NCBI GenBank assembly: GCA_018402565.1
Contig: JAGYIQ010000001.1
Location: 372,001 to 436,000, forward strand
Reading direction: 5' to 3'
Length of the DNA: 64,000 nucleotides
DNA from: Pirellulaceae bacterium
GTDB lineage: Bacteria > Planctomycetota > Planctomycetia > Pirellulales > Pirellulaceae
A program made the translations under genes and the position numbers. This document shows positions 32,524 to 41,362 of the stretch, one piece after another (position 1 is the first letter of the stretch; each line of letters begins with the position of its first letter). The notes beneath the pieces were generated by a model. That model searched no databases, was not told the DNA's origin, and was given only the letters and a program-made list of their open reading frames with translations.

Positions 32524-34263
32524 CTAGTGCTTTGTCACAGCCAAAACTTGGCGTGTGGCAAAGGGGTCAGGCGTCAATTGTGCGAAGCACCCGCAGGGCC
32601 GTTCCGGCAATTGACGCCTGACCCAATACTGTTCGGCATGGAAATTGCACCGCCCAGGACGCACGCTAGCATGCTAGCATGTTTTACATTTGTCAACAAT
32701 TTGGCAGCGAAGCGCGAACCAGCACCGTCTTTGAACCGTAATCGTTGCGTGGCGAAACTTCCCGGAGCGTTGTTTACGGATGGACTGCGGTGGTGGCTGA
32801 ATCGGCAAAAGAACTCAAACCGTCTGATATTCGCGGCCTCAAGCATTTCCGTTCGGTCCGCGAACTGCTGAGTCGCCTGCATGATAACGGGTGCGCACGT
32901 GACAAGCCGGGCAATCGTGACTTGCACATGGACGAATATTGTCTTGGCGTGTTGTTGTTCTTGTACAACCCTTTGGTCACTTCCCTAAGAGCCATTCAAC
33001 AGGCCAGCGGGTTTGCCAACGTGCAAAAGAAACTGGGTATCAAGCGAGCTTCGCTTGGGTCGCTTTCGGAATCGGTCTCTGTGTTCGACCCTGAACCGCT
33101 GAAGGAAATCGCCTCCCAATTGGCCGCACAGGTTCCCGTTGGACATGGAACGGATTTTTCCGCGATTAACCAGCAGATCACGGCGGTTGACGGTTCAGTT
33201 TTTGATACCGTTGCACGCGTCGCCGAGTTGGCCTGGATGCCACTAGCTAATGGCAAACAAAAACGCGCCTATCGGTTGCATACCCATTTTGAAGTCTTAC
33301 GTGGCGTCCCCTCCCGTATCGACGTTACCAGCGCCAATCCCAAAGGTGACGCTGACGAACGGGCCGTGCTTCTGCGGACGATCGAGTCGGATCGCTGCTA
33401 CGTCACTGATCGCGGCTACGCAAAGTTTGCTCTGTGGAATGCCATCGTCGATAAGGGCAGCAGCTACGTCTGCCGCGCGAGAGACAACTCAGCTTATGAA
33501 ATTGTCGAAGAGCTCCCACTCAATGCTGAGGACATTGCCGAGGGCGTATTGAGCGATCAAATCGTCGAACTGGGAAAAGACCGAACGGAAGCGAACCGAC
33601 CGAACCACAAAGTTCGCATCGTCATCGTCGAGTCCTCGCCTCACACCAGTCGCGGCAAGTATCGAGGTGGCAGCACGGGACCTTCTTCCGATGGCAAACT
33701 CAGAATCGCTACCAACCTGCTCGATGTGCCCGCCGAATTGATCAGTAAAATCTACCGTCTGAGGTGGCTGATTGAATTGTTCTTTCGCATGTTCAAGGGC
33801 CTGTTTGGCTGCCGTCATTTACTCAGTACCAAGCAGAACGGTGTCGAGATCCAGGCGTACATGGCAATCATCGCTTGCCTGTTGATCCTGATTTACACCG
33901 GCGTTAGTCCGAATAAGCGACTGTACGAGGCGATCTGCTTTTATCTTCTGGGCTGGGCCGAACTGGAAGAGTTGGAGGCAATCATCGAGAAACAAAGAGC
34001 CGCCGTTCAGAAAAAATCCTGATCTCTATTAAGCAAGCAAGACAAACTTGCATTGCCTGGGCTTGCTGCTGCGCCGATTCCAACCAAACCCGTGAGTCGC
34101 TTCCACTTCTACGGCCCAGCAAGTCACTTCTCGACGCCTCCCGGTCTATGCAAAACGCACCAAAAAGCTAAAAATTGCACTGCGGCAATTCCCATGCCGA
34201 ACAGTATTGCGCCTGCCCCCTTTGCCACACCGATCCCAAAATTAAATTGTGACAAAGCACTAG
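32524..34263 (+). mobile_element. Intact insertion sequence with CTAGTGCTTTGTCACA ends
   Basis: 1,740 bp. The left end is CTAGTGCTTTGTCACA at 32524, the right end its inverse ending at 34263. CTAG is palindromic and may be a 4-bp target duplication or part of the ends; the sequence cannot decide. Inside the left end lies a perfect palindrome, GGGTCAGGCGTCAATTG (32564-32580) with its inverse at 32608-32624. One transposase gene, apparently complete. The element lies between a permease gene and the 3' end of moxR, and its ends recur in the MITE at 23007-23215. Confidence 0.9.
32745..34022 (+). CDS. IS4-family-type DDE transposase, apparently intact
   Basis: 425 residues, open from TTG 32745; the start is uncertain and a later codon is possible. 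DDE residues: ITAVDGSVFDTV (first D), RCYVTDRGYAKFALW (second D), YRLRWLIELFFRMFKGLFGC (E, with the Y-R-L-W-I-E-F spacing of IS4-type enzymes). The end is helical (YLLGWAELEELEAIIEKQRA). It cuts and joins the element ends and could also mobilise the MITE at 23007. No frameshift is visible, unlike the transposase at 2195. Confidence 0.9.
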   Translation: MRGETSRSVVYGWTAVVAESAKELKPSDIRGLKHFRSVRELLSRLHDNGCARDKPGNRDLHMDEYCLGVLLFLYNPLVTSLRAIQQASGFANVQKKLGIKRASLGSLSESVSVFDPEPLKEIASQLAAQVPVGHGTDFSAINQQITAVDGSVFDTVARVAELAWMPLANGKQKRAYRLHTHFEVLRGVPSRIDVTSANPKGDADERAVLLRTIESDRCYVTDRGYAKFALWNAIVDKGSSYVCRARDNSAYEIVEELPLNAEDIAEGVLSDQIVELGKDRTEANRPNHKVRIVIVESSPHTSRGKYRGGSTGPSSDGKLRIATNLLDVPAELISKIYRLRWLIELFFRMFKGLFGCRHLLSTKQNGVEIQAYMAIIACLLILIYTGVSPNKRLYEAICFYLLGWAELEELEAIIEKQRAAVQKKS

Positions 34264-34275
34264 CTGGCTCCAGGA

Positions 34276-35337
34276 TCACAGCGGTACTTGGACCATGGTC
34301 ATTAACTTGGCGACAAAGTCCTCGGGCTTGTCCGAGAATGGACTGAGCCGCAGCGACAAGACCGCCCCCGCCACCGCCTGGATGTCATCCGGAACCACAA
34401 ACGATCTACCGCCCAAAAAGGCGGACGCTTGAGCACATCGCATCCAAGTGATTGCGCCTCGCGGACTGATGCCCATCGGCAAGTCGTGATGCCGCCGAGT
34501 CTCACGACACAAGTCGATCACATAGCCCCGCAGTTTCTCATGGACCGCCACACCGGAAACCCGATGTTGCATCTCAGATAATCGATCCAGCGTCATGACG
34601 GGACCAGACGCCGACGACGCAGATGCCCCCCCTGACTGGGGTTCAGCCGCCAGGATATTCCGCGCCAACATCTCGATCTCGAAGGCTCGCTCCGGATACC
34701 CGATGCTCAACCGCATCGTGAAGCGATCCAGTTGAGCCTCCGGCAAGGGGTAGGCCCCATGACTTTCGACAGGGTTCTGGGTCGCTATCACAAAGAACGA
34801 CGGACTCAACGCCACGGATTGGCTGTCAATCGTGACCTGCCGTTCCGCCATCGCCTCGAACAACGCGCTTTGGGTTCGCGGGGTGGTGCGGTTGATTTCA
34901 TCAGTCAACAGAATGTCCGCAAAAACTGGCCCCGGCCGAAAGCGAAACTCACGGTCCTTGGGGTCGAACAAGTTAAATCCGGTAATGTCCGCCGGCAATA
35001 AATCGGGCGTACATTGGACGCGAGAGAACTTGGCTCCAATCGCCGCGGCAATGGCTTTGGCCAAGGTCGTTTTCCCCAATCCCGGCAAATCATCAAACAG
35101 CAAATGTCCCCGCGCCAAGAGACATGTGAGCACCAATTCGACCACATTCTCTTTGCCCACCAACGCGGCGTTGAGCCTCTGCCGCAAACCATCCAAGACT
35201 TCCAGATCCGTCAACGCCTGCGCCCCGTCGGCCACCGCAGAGTACTCTTGCGCGGTTGCCAGGGGCGAACTGCCCGTACCCACACCGGCCGACAAGGTCG
35301 GGGATGTGGTTTCTTCAGGTGGCAACGGTGCATCCAT
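34276..35337 (-). CDS. MoxR-family AAA+ ATPase
   Basis: 353 residues from ATG 35337; the longer open frame has no family support. Walker A is DDLPGLGKTTLAKAIA, followed by FSRVQCTPDLLPADITGFNL, Walker B ILLTDEINRTTPRTQSALFE, sensor FFVIATQNPVESHGAYPLPE, LDRFTMRLSIGYP, and the C-terminal MGISPRGAITWMRCAQASAF lid. MoxR ATPases act as chaperones with a DUF58 partner in assembling complexes. Here no DUF58 gene follows: the stop lies 12 bases from the IS end at 34263 and the next gene is a permease. Confidence 0.93.
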   Translation of the reverse strand: MDAPLPPEETTSPTLSAGVGTGSSPLATAQEYSAVADGAQALTDLEVLDGLRQRLNAALVGKENVVELVLTCLLARGHLLFDDLPGLGKTTLAKAIAAAIGAKFSRVQCTPDLLPADITGFNLFDPKDREFRFRPGPVFADILLTDEINRTTPRTQSALFEAMAERQVTIDSQSVALSPSFFVIATQNPVESHGAYPLPEAQLDRFTMRLSIGYPERAFEIEMLARNILAAEPQSGGASASSASGPVMTLDRLSEMQHRVSGVAVHEKLRGYVIDLCRETRRHHDLPMGISPRGAITWMRCAQASAFLGGRSFVVPDDIQAVAGAVLSLRLSPFSDKPEDFVAKLMTMVQVPL

Positions 35338-35574
35338 GAGGGCTCTTCGTTCGGTCCAGGGTAACTGGGCGGCACTGCGACATCGGCCGCCCGTATTCAA
35401 GGTCTGCTCTAGTCTACCCGCCCCATGGGTAAGTTGCCAGAGTTTTGCAATTCGCCTGCATGTAACTTTCTCATCACCACGGCCACGCAGTGGCGTCACC
35501 CCAGCCAGCGGAAAGGTGCTGCTGCCCAAACGACATCACCGCCCCCGCCCGCCCGCCAACCGACCGACAGGCTC

Positions 35575-36312
35575 TTAATAGCTGCGAGCATCGTCGCCCG
35601 CATCCTGCAGAATCGTGGCCGATGCACTGGTGCCTAAACGCGTGCAGCCCAAAGCCAAGAACTTGATCGCATCGGCGCGATTGCGGATCCCACCACTGGC
35701 TTTTACCGCTACCCTGTCCCCGCAGGCGGCCACCATCAAACGCACGTCGTCCTCCGTCGCCCCCACGTAGTCCATCCGCCCGTCGATCTTGTGGAAGCCA
35801 AAGCCCGTCGATGTCTTGGTGAAGTCGACCCCCACCGTCACACAAATTTCGCACAATCGCTGCTTGGCTTCCCTCGCCTGCACGTAATCCGTTTCGAAAA
35901 TCACTTTCAGCAGAGCCCCATGGTCCCGCGCGACTTGCCAGACCGACGCGATGTCGTCATGCACGTACTGCCAGTCGCCCTGCAAGACTCGGCCAACATT
36001 GACCACCATATCCAACTCCACGGCTCCCGCCCGACAGGCCCAATCCGCCTCGGCCACCTTGATGGGCGTCGGCTGACTGCCATGGGGAAATCCAATCACT
36101 GTGCCCACCGCAACCGCGGTCCCCGCCAAGGCTGCCTGAACCAAGGGGATCGCGTAAGGCTTGACGCAAACCGAACCCAAGTTGAGATCAGCGGCCAGAC
36201 GACAACCGGCCAAAATTTCCGCGTCCGTCATCGTTGGATGCAGCAAGGCATGATCGATCGCGCGAGCGATCTGTTCATTGGTGTAGGGCGTGACGGTTGG
36301 CTGCTCGGTCAT
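35575..36312 (-). CDS. deoC: Deoxyribose-phosphate aldolase
   Basis: 245 residues. Splits 2-deoxyribose-5-phosphate into glyceraldehyde-3-phosphate and acetaldehyde in deoxynucleoside breakdown. Seen: IARAIDHALLHPTMTDAEI, LGSVCVKPYAIPLVQAAL, VIGFPHGSQPTPIKVAEA, GAVELDMVVNVGRVLQGDW, LLKVIFETDYV (catalytic Lys), DFTKTSTGF, VAVKASGGIRNRADAIKFLA (Schiff-base Lys). Soluble TIM barrel of standard length. It follows the EboE-like gene by 48 bases and is probably in the same transcript. Confidence 0.95.
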   Translation of the reverse strand: MTEQPTVTPYTNEQIARAIDHALLHPTMTDAEILAGCRLAADLNLGSVCVKPYAIPLVQAALAGTAVAVGTVIGFPHGSQPTPIKVAEADWACRAGAVELDMVVNVGRVLQGDWQYVHDDIASVWQVARDHGALLKVIFETDYVQAREAKQRLCEICVTVGVDFTKTSTGFGFHKIDGRMDYVGATEDDVRLMVAACGDRVAVKASGGIRNRADAIKFLALGCTRLGTSASATILQDAGDDARSY

Positions 36313-36360
36313 CCTCGGGTTCCCACAATCTCAAAAGGTCCAGCGGCGGGTCAGGGTAGA

Positions 36361-37608
36361 TTAAGTTTCGTTTCGTTGACTCAACCATTGCTCCAAGGTC
36401 CGAAGCTCCTTGGCAATTCCATCCGCCAAACAAGGCGTTTGCAGTTCGGGTGGCAGTACATTCCAGGCATACGTCTCCACTTCCCAATGCGTCGGCCACC
36501 ATTGCTGGGCATGCACCTCTTGAATGAATTCGCCGATCGCTGCTTGAGTGGTTCCCAACTCCCCTGCGTGACTTTCACTGATGGGCACGTGGAAATGGAC
36601 GGTCCAACAGCCACGTTGGGTCACTGCCGGATGGGCCAATGCCAAGGGCAAGTCTTCGAAGTACCGTGGCGGCTGCCCCGACTCGTAGACCATCGTTTGA
36701 TGCAAATAACGCGGCTCGGAAAACTCCTGCAAGCGTTGCCACGCGGTCGCTCGCTGCGACTCACTCAGTATGTCAAAATCAATTTCCAAAGCACTCGAGA
36801 CTTGGACTTTGCCAATGCGGATCCCATCGCGTCGCATCTCGCGGATATTGTCAGCCGCCGATTCATGCATCACGCCCGCGTGGCAGATGTCATAACAAAT
36901 CGACAGGTAGCGCAAGTGTCGTTGGCGAGTGGCCGCAGAGCCGGTCAACAGATGATCACGAAAAAAACGCAGCATTGGCGGCATGGACCCCAACAGGCAG
37001 CCCGGCTCCGGCTCGAGGCAAACCTCCAGGTGCAAACCTGTCGCCGACTCGATTTGCTCCAATTCGATAGCCAACCGTTGCAGGTTATCCACCACCCGGG
37101 ACAACCACTGATCTTCTCCCCCGCGCCCATCTTCCCCCCGTCCATCTTCCCCGCGTCCAGGGGCGTCCACCCATCCCAAGGGCAGTGTCGAGATCGTCCC
37201 GCGTGTGGCCGAACCACTGTATCGCAGCAGATCCTTTAACAGATGCGCCAGGTCGCGAGTATATTCCAACCGCTCAGGCTCGGCCCATGTCGGCAAGTAG
37301 ACCTGATGTTTCACCACGCGTTGGTGGAAGTCGCCGTAAGGAAAGCCATTGAGCGTGTAGGGCAGCAAGCCGCGCGCCGCCAACCACTCGGCGAGCCCCG
37401 GGACACCTTTACTATCGGCCAACAATTCGTCAGCCGTCCGCCGCGACAACCATAGCCCCACGCCCATCTGTTCCCAACCCAACAAACGTCGGACTTCGGT
37501 GGCATGTTGCTCCAATTGCTCCCGGGTCGTGACCAAGTCGCTGCCCGGGTGAACGTTGGTGCAGTAGCCCAACAGCGGCGCGGCCGCGACATCAGTTGGC
37601 GACGGCAC
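36361..37608 (-). CDS. eboE: EboE-like metabolite traffic protein (TIM-barrel)
   Basis: 415 residues from GTG 37608 (VPSPTDVAAAPLLGYC). The start overlaps the 3' end of the phosphatase gene by 17 bases, and the longer open frame lies wholly inside that gene. Features: GYCTNVHPGSDLVTTREQLE, MGVGLWLSRRTADELLADS, TLNGFPYGDFHQRVVKHQVY, LHLEVCLEPEPGCLL, ISICYDICHAGVMHE-like metal-binding residues, VQVSSALEIDF. The xylose-isomerase-like pattern with YCTNVHPG is that of EboE from eboABCDEF clusters, linked to traffic of prenylated metabolites. No other ebo gene is in this window. Confidence 0.72.
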   Translation of the reverse strand: MPSPTDVAAAPLLGYCTNVHPGSDLVTTREQLEQHATEVRRLLGWEQMGVGLWLSRRTADELLADSKGVPGLAEWLAARGLLPYTLNGFPYGDFHQRVVKHQVYLPTWAEPERLEYTRDLAHLLKDLLRYSGSATRGTISTLPLGWVDAPGRGEDGRGEDGRGGEDQWLSRVVDNLQRLAIELEQIESATGLHLEVCLEPEPGCLLGSMPPMLRFFRDHLLTGSAATRQRHLRYLSICYDICHAGVMHESAADNIREMRRDGIRIGKVQVSSALEIDFDILSESQRATAWQRLQEFSEPRYLHQTMVYESGQPPRYFEDLPLALAHPAVTQRGCWTVHFHVPISESHAGELGTTQAAIGEFIQEVHAQQWWPTHWEVETYAWNVLPPELQTPCLADGIAKELRTLEQWLSQRNET

Positions 37609-38461
37609 GAGCGGCTCTCCGCGTGATCTCGAGGACCTCGTCCAGTACCAGTCCGTTGGTGGCCAAGCCTTCCTGGTGGTGGATCGTCGCCTCTCCGTTC
37701 CAATCGGTAAACGTACCACCCGCCTCTGTAAGAATCGGCAGGACAGCCGCCGCATCCCAGACGCTCATGATCGGGTCGATCATAACTTCGACTCGCCCGG
37801 TGGCGACCAGCAAATAGCCGAAACAGTCGCCCCAATTCCGCGAGACATAAACGCGGGAGTCCAATTCCATCAACGAGTCCAAGGCCCCTCGCTTCTGAAA
37901 GGTCCTGGGTTCCGCAGCAGCCAAGAGGGCGTCCCGCAGTGAGGCGACCTGCGAAACCCTCGCACGACGCTCGGCCAGCGGTGGCTCCAACAGCGGCTGG
38001 CCCTCGGGCGACCAATCCACCGGTAAACCTGCAGGTGCCGGAGCTTGATAGTGCCATGCCCCTTGGCCGACACAGGCGTGAATGCCCTCTTGCAAGGCCG
38101 GGATCACCACCGCTCCGACCACACACTCCGTGTCCCGCTCCAGACCCACCATGGTGCCATACAGCGGCACGCCACCAATAAAAGCCTTGGTCCCATCGAT
38201 CGGATCCAGAATCCAGCGAAACCCGCTCGAGCCCTCCACCGTACCGAACTCTTCACCCAAAATCCCATCCTGCGGGAATCGCTCCAAAATCCGCCGCCGC
38301 AACAATTGCTCGGTGTCGCGATCGGCAATCGTCACCGGTGACTTGTCCGCTTTGCGTTGATAGTCAACATCTGCCCGCTGAAAATAACGCAGCGTGTTCA
38401 GGCCCCCTTCCCAAGCAATTGCCCAGGCATGTTGCCAACGCTCTCGCAACCCGTCATCCAT
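37592..38461 (-). CDS. Inositol-monophosphatase-family phosphatase (histidinol-phosphatase-like)
   Basis: 289 residues. Motifs of the Mg-dependent lithium-sensitive phosphatase family: KADKSPVTIADRDTEQLLRR, GILGEEFG (metal Glu), ILDPIDGTKAFIGGVPLYGT, and DPIMSVWDAAAVLPILTEAG near the end, followed by GGTFTDWNGE. The GTK-FI-G--LYG variant is typical of histidinol-phosphate phosphatase HisN-like members, so hydrolysis of histidinol phosphate is a possible role; inositol phosphate is the alternative. It starts 14 bases after the lspA stop. Confidence 0.9.
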   Translation of the reverse strand: MDDGLRERWQHAWAIAWEGGLNTLRYFQRADVDYQRKADKSPVTIADRDTEQLLRRRILERFPQDGILGEEFGTVEGSSGFRWILDPIDGTKAFIGGVPLYGTMVGLERDTECVVGAVVIPALQEGIHACVGQGAWHYQAPAPAGLPVDWSPEGQPLLEPPLAERRARVSQVASLRDALLAAAEPRTFQKRGALDSLMELDSRVYVSRNWGDCFGYLLVATGRVEVMIDPIMSVWDAAAVLPILTEAGGTFTDWNGEATIHHQEGLATNGLVLDEVLEITRRAARAVAN

Positions 38462-38475
38462 TCCGCTTCCCGTTC

Positions 38476-39249
38476 CTACTCTTTAGTTGCATCGCCCGCA
38501 AAGAAAAAATTGTGGATCAACATCAGCATCACACCTACCACCAACAGACTGTCGGCGATGTTGAAGTTGGGCCACGGATCGAAGTACGGCACACCCGCCA
38601 AACGAAAATGAATCCAGTCCCGCACATGATAATGAAAGTCCTGCGGCGTGTTCGGCTCGTGCCACAATCCCAATCGATCGTAGAGATTACCCAAAATCCC
38701 GCCAGTCATCAAACCCAAGCAACTCAACAGCAGACGGTCGCGCCAGGCCCCATAAGCAAAGAGCCAAACCAAGAGCCCCACCAACGCCAGACCACTCAAT
38801 GTCACAAACACGACTTGATAGCCCTGCATCATGCCAAACAAGGCGCCACCATTGGTCGACGTTTGAATGCCCAACACACCGTCGATCCACCAATGCGGCT
38901 CGTAGCTGATCGGCCATTGATTGGGATTCTGATGGTACGGCCAGTAACGCGCGAACATGTAGGACTTGGTCCACAGGTCGGCGACCAAACCGCCCACACC
39001 CAGCAACAGAAAAACACCCCAGGCCAACGAAAAGGTCCAACGGGAACTCACGCCAATCCCCGCGTCCAGGCTCGCTGGCTCGGCCGAGTTCCCCGGCGCG
39101 CCAACGCCAACGCCAGCGTCAGCGTCAGCGCCTGCGTTACCGCCTGCGTTACCGCCTGCGTTAGTGCGTGCGTCTGCGCCAGCGTTAGTGCGTGCGTTAG
39201 CGCCTGCGTCTGGCGACTCCGAGTGACTGGTGGAATCCGTCGTCATCAT
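38476..39249 (-). CDS. lspA: Signal peptidase II with repeat-coded N-terminal extension
   Basis: 257 residues; typical LspA is 160-170. Cleaves lipoprotein signal peptides in the inner membrane. The core from ~70 has GVFLLLGVGGLVADLWTKSY, TSTNGGALFGM, a VTLSGLALVGLLVWLFAYGA segment, GGILGNLYDRLGL (catalytic Asp) and FNIADSLLVVGVMLMLIHNF (second catalytic Asp). Residues ~8-50 are a low-complexity Ala/Gly/Asn/Asp/Thr stretch (ANARTNAGADARTNAGGNAG) coded by short GCGTT-type repeats at 39099-39216. It should face the cytoplasm and seems dispensable for catalysis. It lies 21 bases after the DksA-type gene. Confidence 0.92.
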   Translation of the reverse strand: MMTTDSTSHSESPDAGANARTNAGADARTNAGGNAGGNAGADADAGVGVGAPGNSAEPASLDAGIGVSSRWTFSLAWGVFLLLGVGGLVADLWTKSYMFARYWPYHQNPNQWPISYEPHWWIDGVLGIQTSTNGGALFGMMQGYQVVFVTLSGLALVGLLVWLFAYGAWRDRLLLSCLGLMTGGILGNLYDRLGLWHEPNTPQDFHYHVRDWIHFRLAGVPYFDPWPNFNIADSLLVVGVMLMLIHNFFFAGDATKE

Positions 39250-39270
39250 TCCGTTTCAAATCCCAAGGCT

Positions 39271-39639
39271 CTATTCTTCCAGCTCGTTGGCGCACTTGAT
39301 GCAGTACGGCGTGTACGGCAAAACCTGCAGGCGCATCTTGCTAATCTTGCCGTCGCAGTTAGTGCAGAATCCAAACGTGCCGCCATTGACTCGATCAATC
39401 GCCTCATTGATCAAGTTCAACGCAACAAACTCGTTGTCCATCAATCGCAGCGTGTTGTCCTGATCAAATGCGTCACTACCCGCATCCGCAATATGGCTGG
39501 GAATCGCCGAATTGGCCGCCCCCATCCCCTGGTCACTCAACGCAGCATCCTTCAAACTGCTGACGTCTCCGCTCACCCGGGCCCGCAGGTTTAATAAGAT
39601 ATTCTTGTACTCTTTCAGCTCTGCCTTTGTTAATTTCAC
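39271..39639 (-). CDS. DksA/TraR-type zinc-finger protein
   Basis: 122 residues from GTG 39639, preceded by AGGAG with ~10 bases spacing; a longer start at 39690 has no such signal. Begins VKLTKAELKEYKNILLNLRA, with a helical coiled-coil section (SSLKDAALSDQG ... DNTLRLMDNEFVALNLINEA), then GTFGFCTNCDGKISKMRL and PYTPYCIKCANELEE: a C4 zinc finger of the DksA/TraR family. Members bind RNA polymerase through the secondary channel or act as general regulators. It opens the run dksA-like, lspA, phosphatase, eboE-like, deoC. Confidence 0.88.
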   Translation of the reverse strand: MKLTKAELKEYKNILLNLRARVSGDVSSLKDAALSDQGMGAANSAIPSHIADAGSDAFDQDNTLRLMDNEFVALNLINEAIDRVNGGTFGFCTNCDGKISKMRLQVLPYTPYCIKCANELEE

Positions 39640-39952
39640 TGGCGATGATCTCCTAAACGGTCGTTCCGCCAAAATCGAACCTATCCCCAAAAAGCCTGCA
39701 TAGCTTACCGACTTCTACTCGGCAGAACTAGTCCACAGGCCCCCTCCCGCCCCGTCGATCTCATTTTTTTACCGCCACCGCCTCAGCACTCGGGCTCGGC
39801 GACCCCAAACCACTCGATTAGAACACCCGACTGCCCCCCTCAGCCGCCCCCCTCAGCCAGTTCGCAGGGGACATGGGCGTTACGTATTTGTGACCGAAGC
39901 AAGTCGACCTCAGGAATCAGGCGACGGCAGGCGCCTGGTCGCTCGGCGGCAC

Positions 39953-39980
39953 AAAAAAAGCCCCGGCACAGGCCGGGGCT
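39953..39980 (-). terminator. Rho-independent terminator after nrdB
   Basis: On the minus strand AGCCCCGGCC-TGT-GCCGGGGCT is followed by seven T. It stands 49 bases after the nrdB stop. It separates the nrd genes from the dksA-like operon downstream. Confidence 0.9.
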
Positions 39981-40028
39981 CGGGGTTGTTAAGCTGGGAC
40001 CGGTTCAGGTCCAAGCGGCTGGTGCTGA

Positions 40029-41102
<1,074 letters not shown>

Positions 41103-41362
41103 GTTCCGACACTCCCTTTTGCTTTTCTGAAATCCGCTAGGTACCCAGACGAATCGGTGATCTCACCGATTCGTCTGTTCACCCTAACCTGATACTTCGC
41201 CCAGACCATCGCTCATGACGTTGCCATCACACCACAACCTGGGCCGCCTCTTTGCTCGTGGCACCAACTCTAACGACTGCAAAAGCTGCCCCACATTCAC
41301 CGTCGCCGCTGGTTTATTGCACCCCATTTCTGCGGCTTATCGCCGCAGGTCCATCCCCAGTC
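41103..41362. other. nrdA-nrdB spacer with a perfect 15-bp inverted repeat
   Basis: CAGACGAATCGGTGA (41146-41160) and TCACCGATTCGTCTG (41163-41177) are separated by two bases. No T-run follows on the minus strand. It may be an mRNA stem-loop that sets the nrdA:nrdB ratio or a protein-binding site. AGGGAG upstream of ATG 41102 is the nrdB ribosome-binding site. No gene is seen. Confidence 0.75.

Noticed and set aside
34276..35529. Longer moxR starting at 35529
   Set aside because: The added 64 residues have no similarity to MoxR starts. ATG 35337 gives the usual family length.
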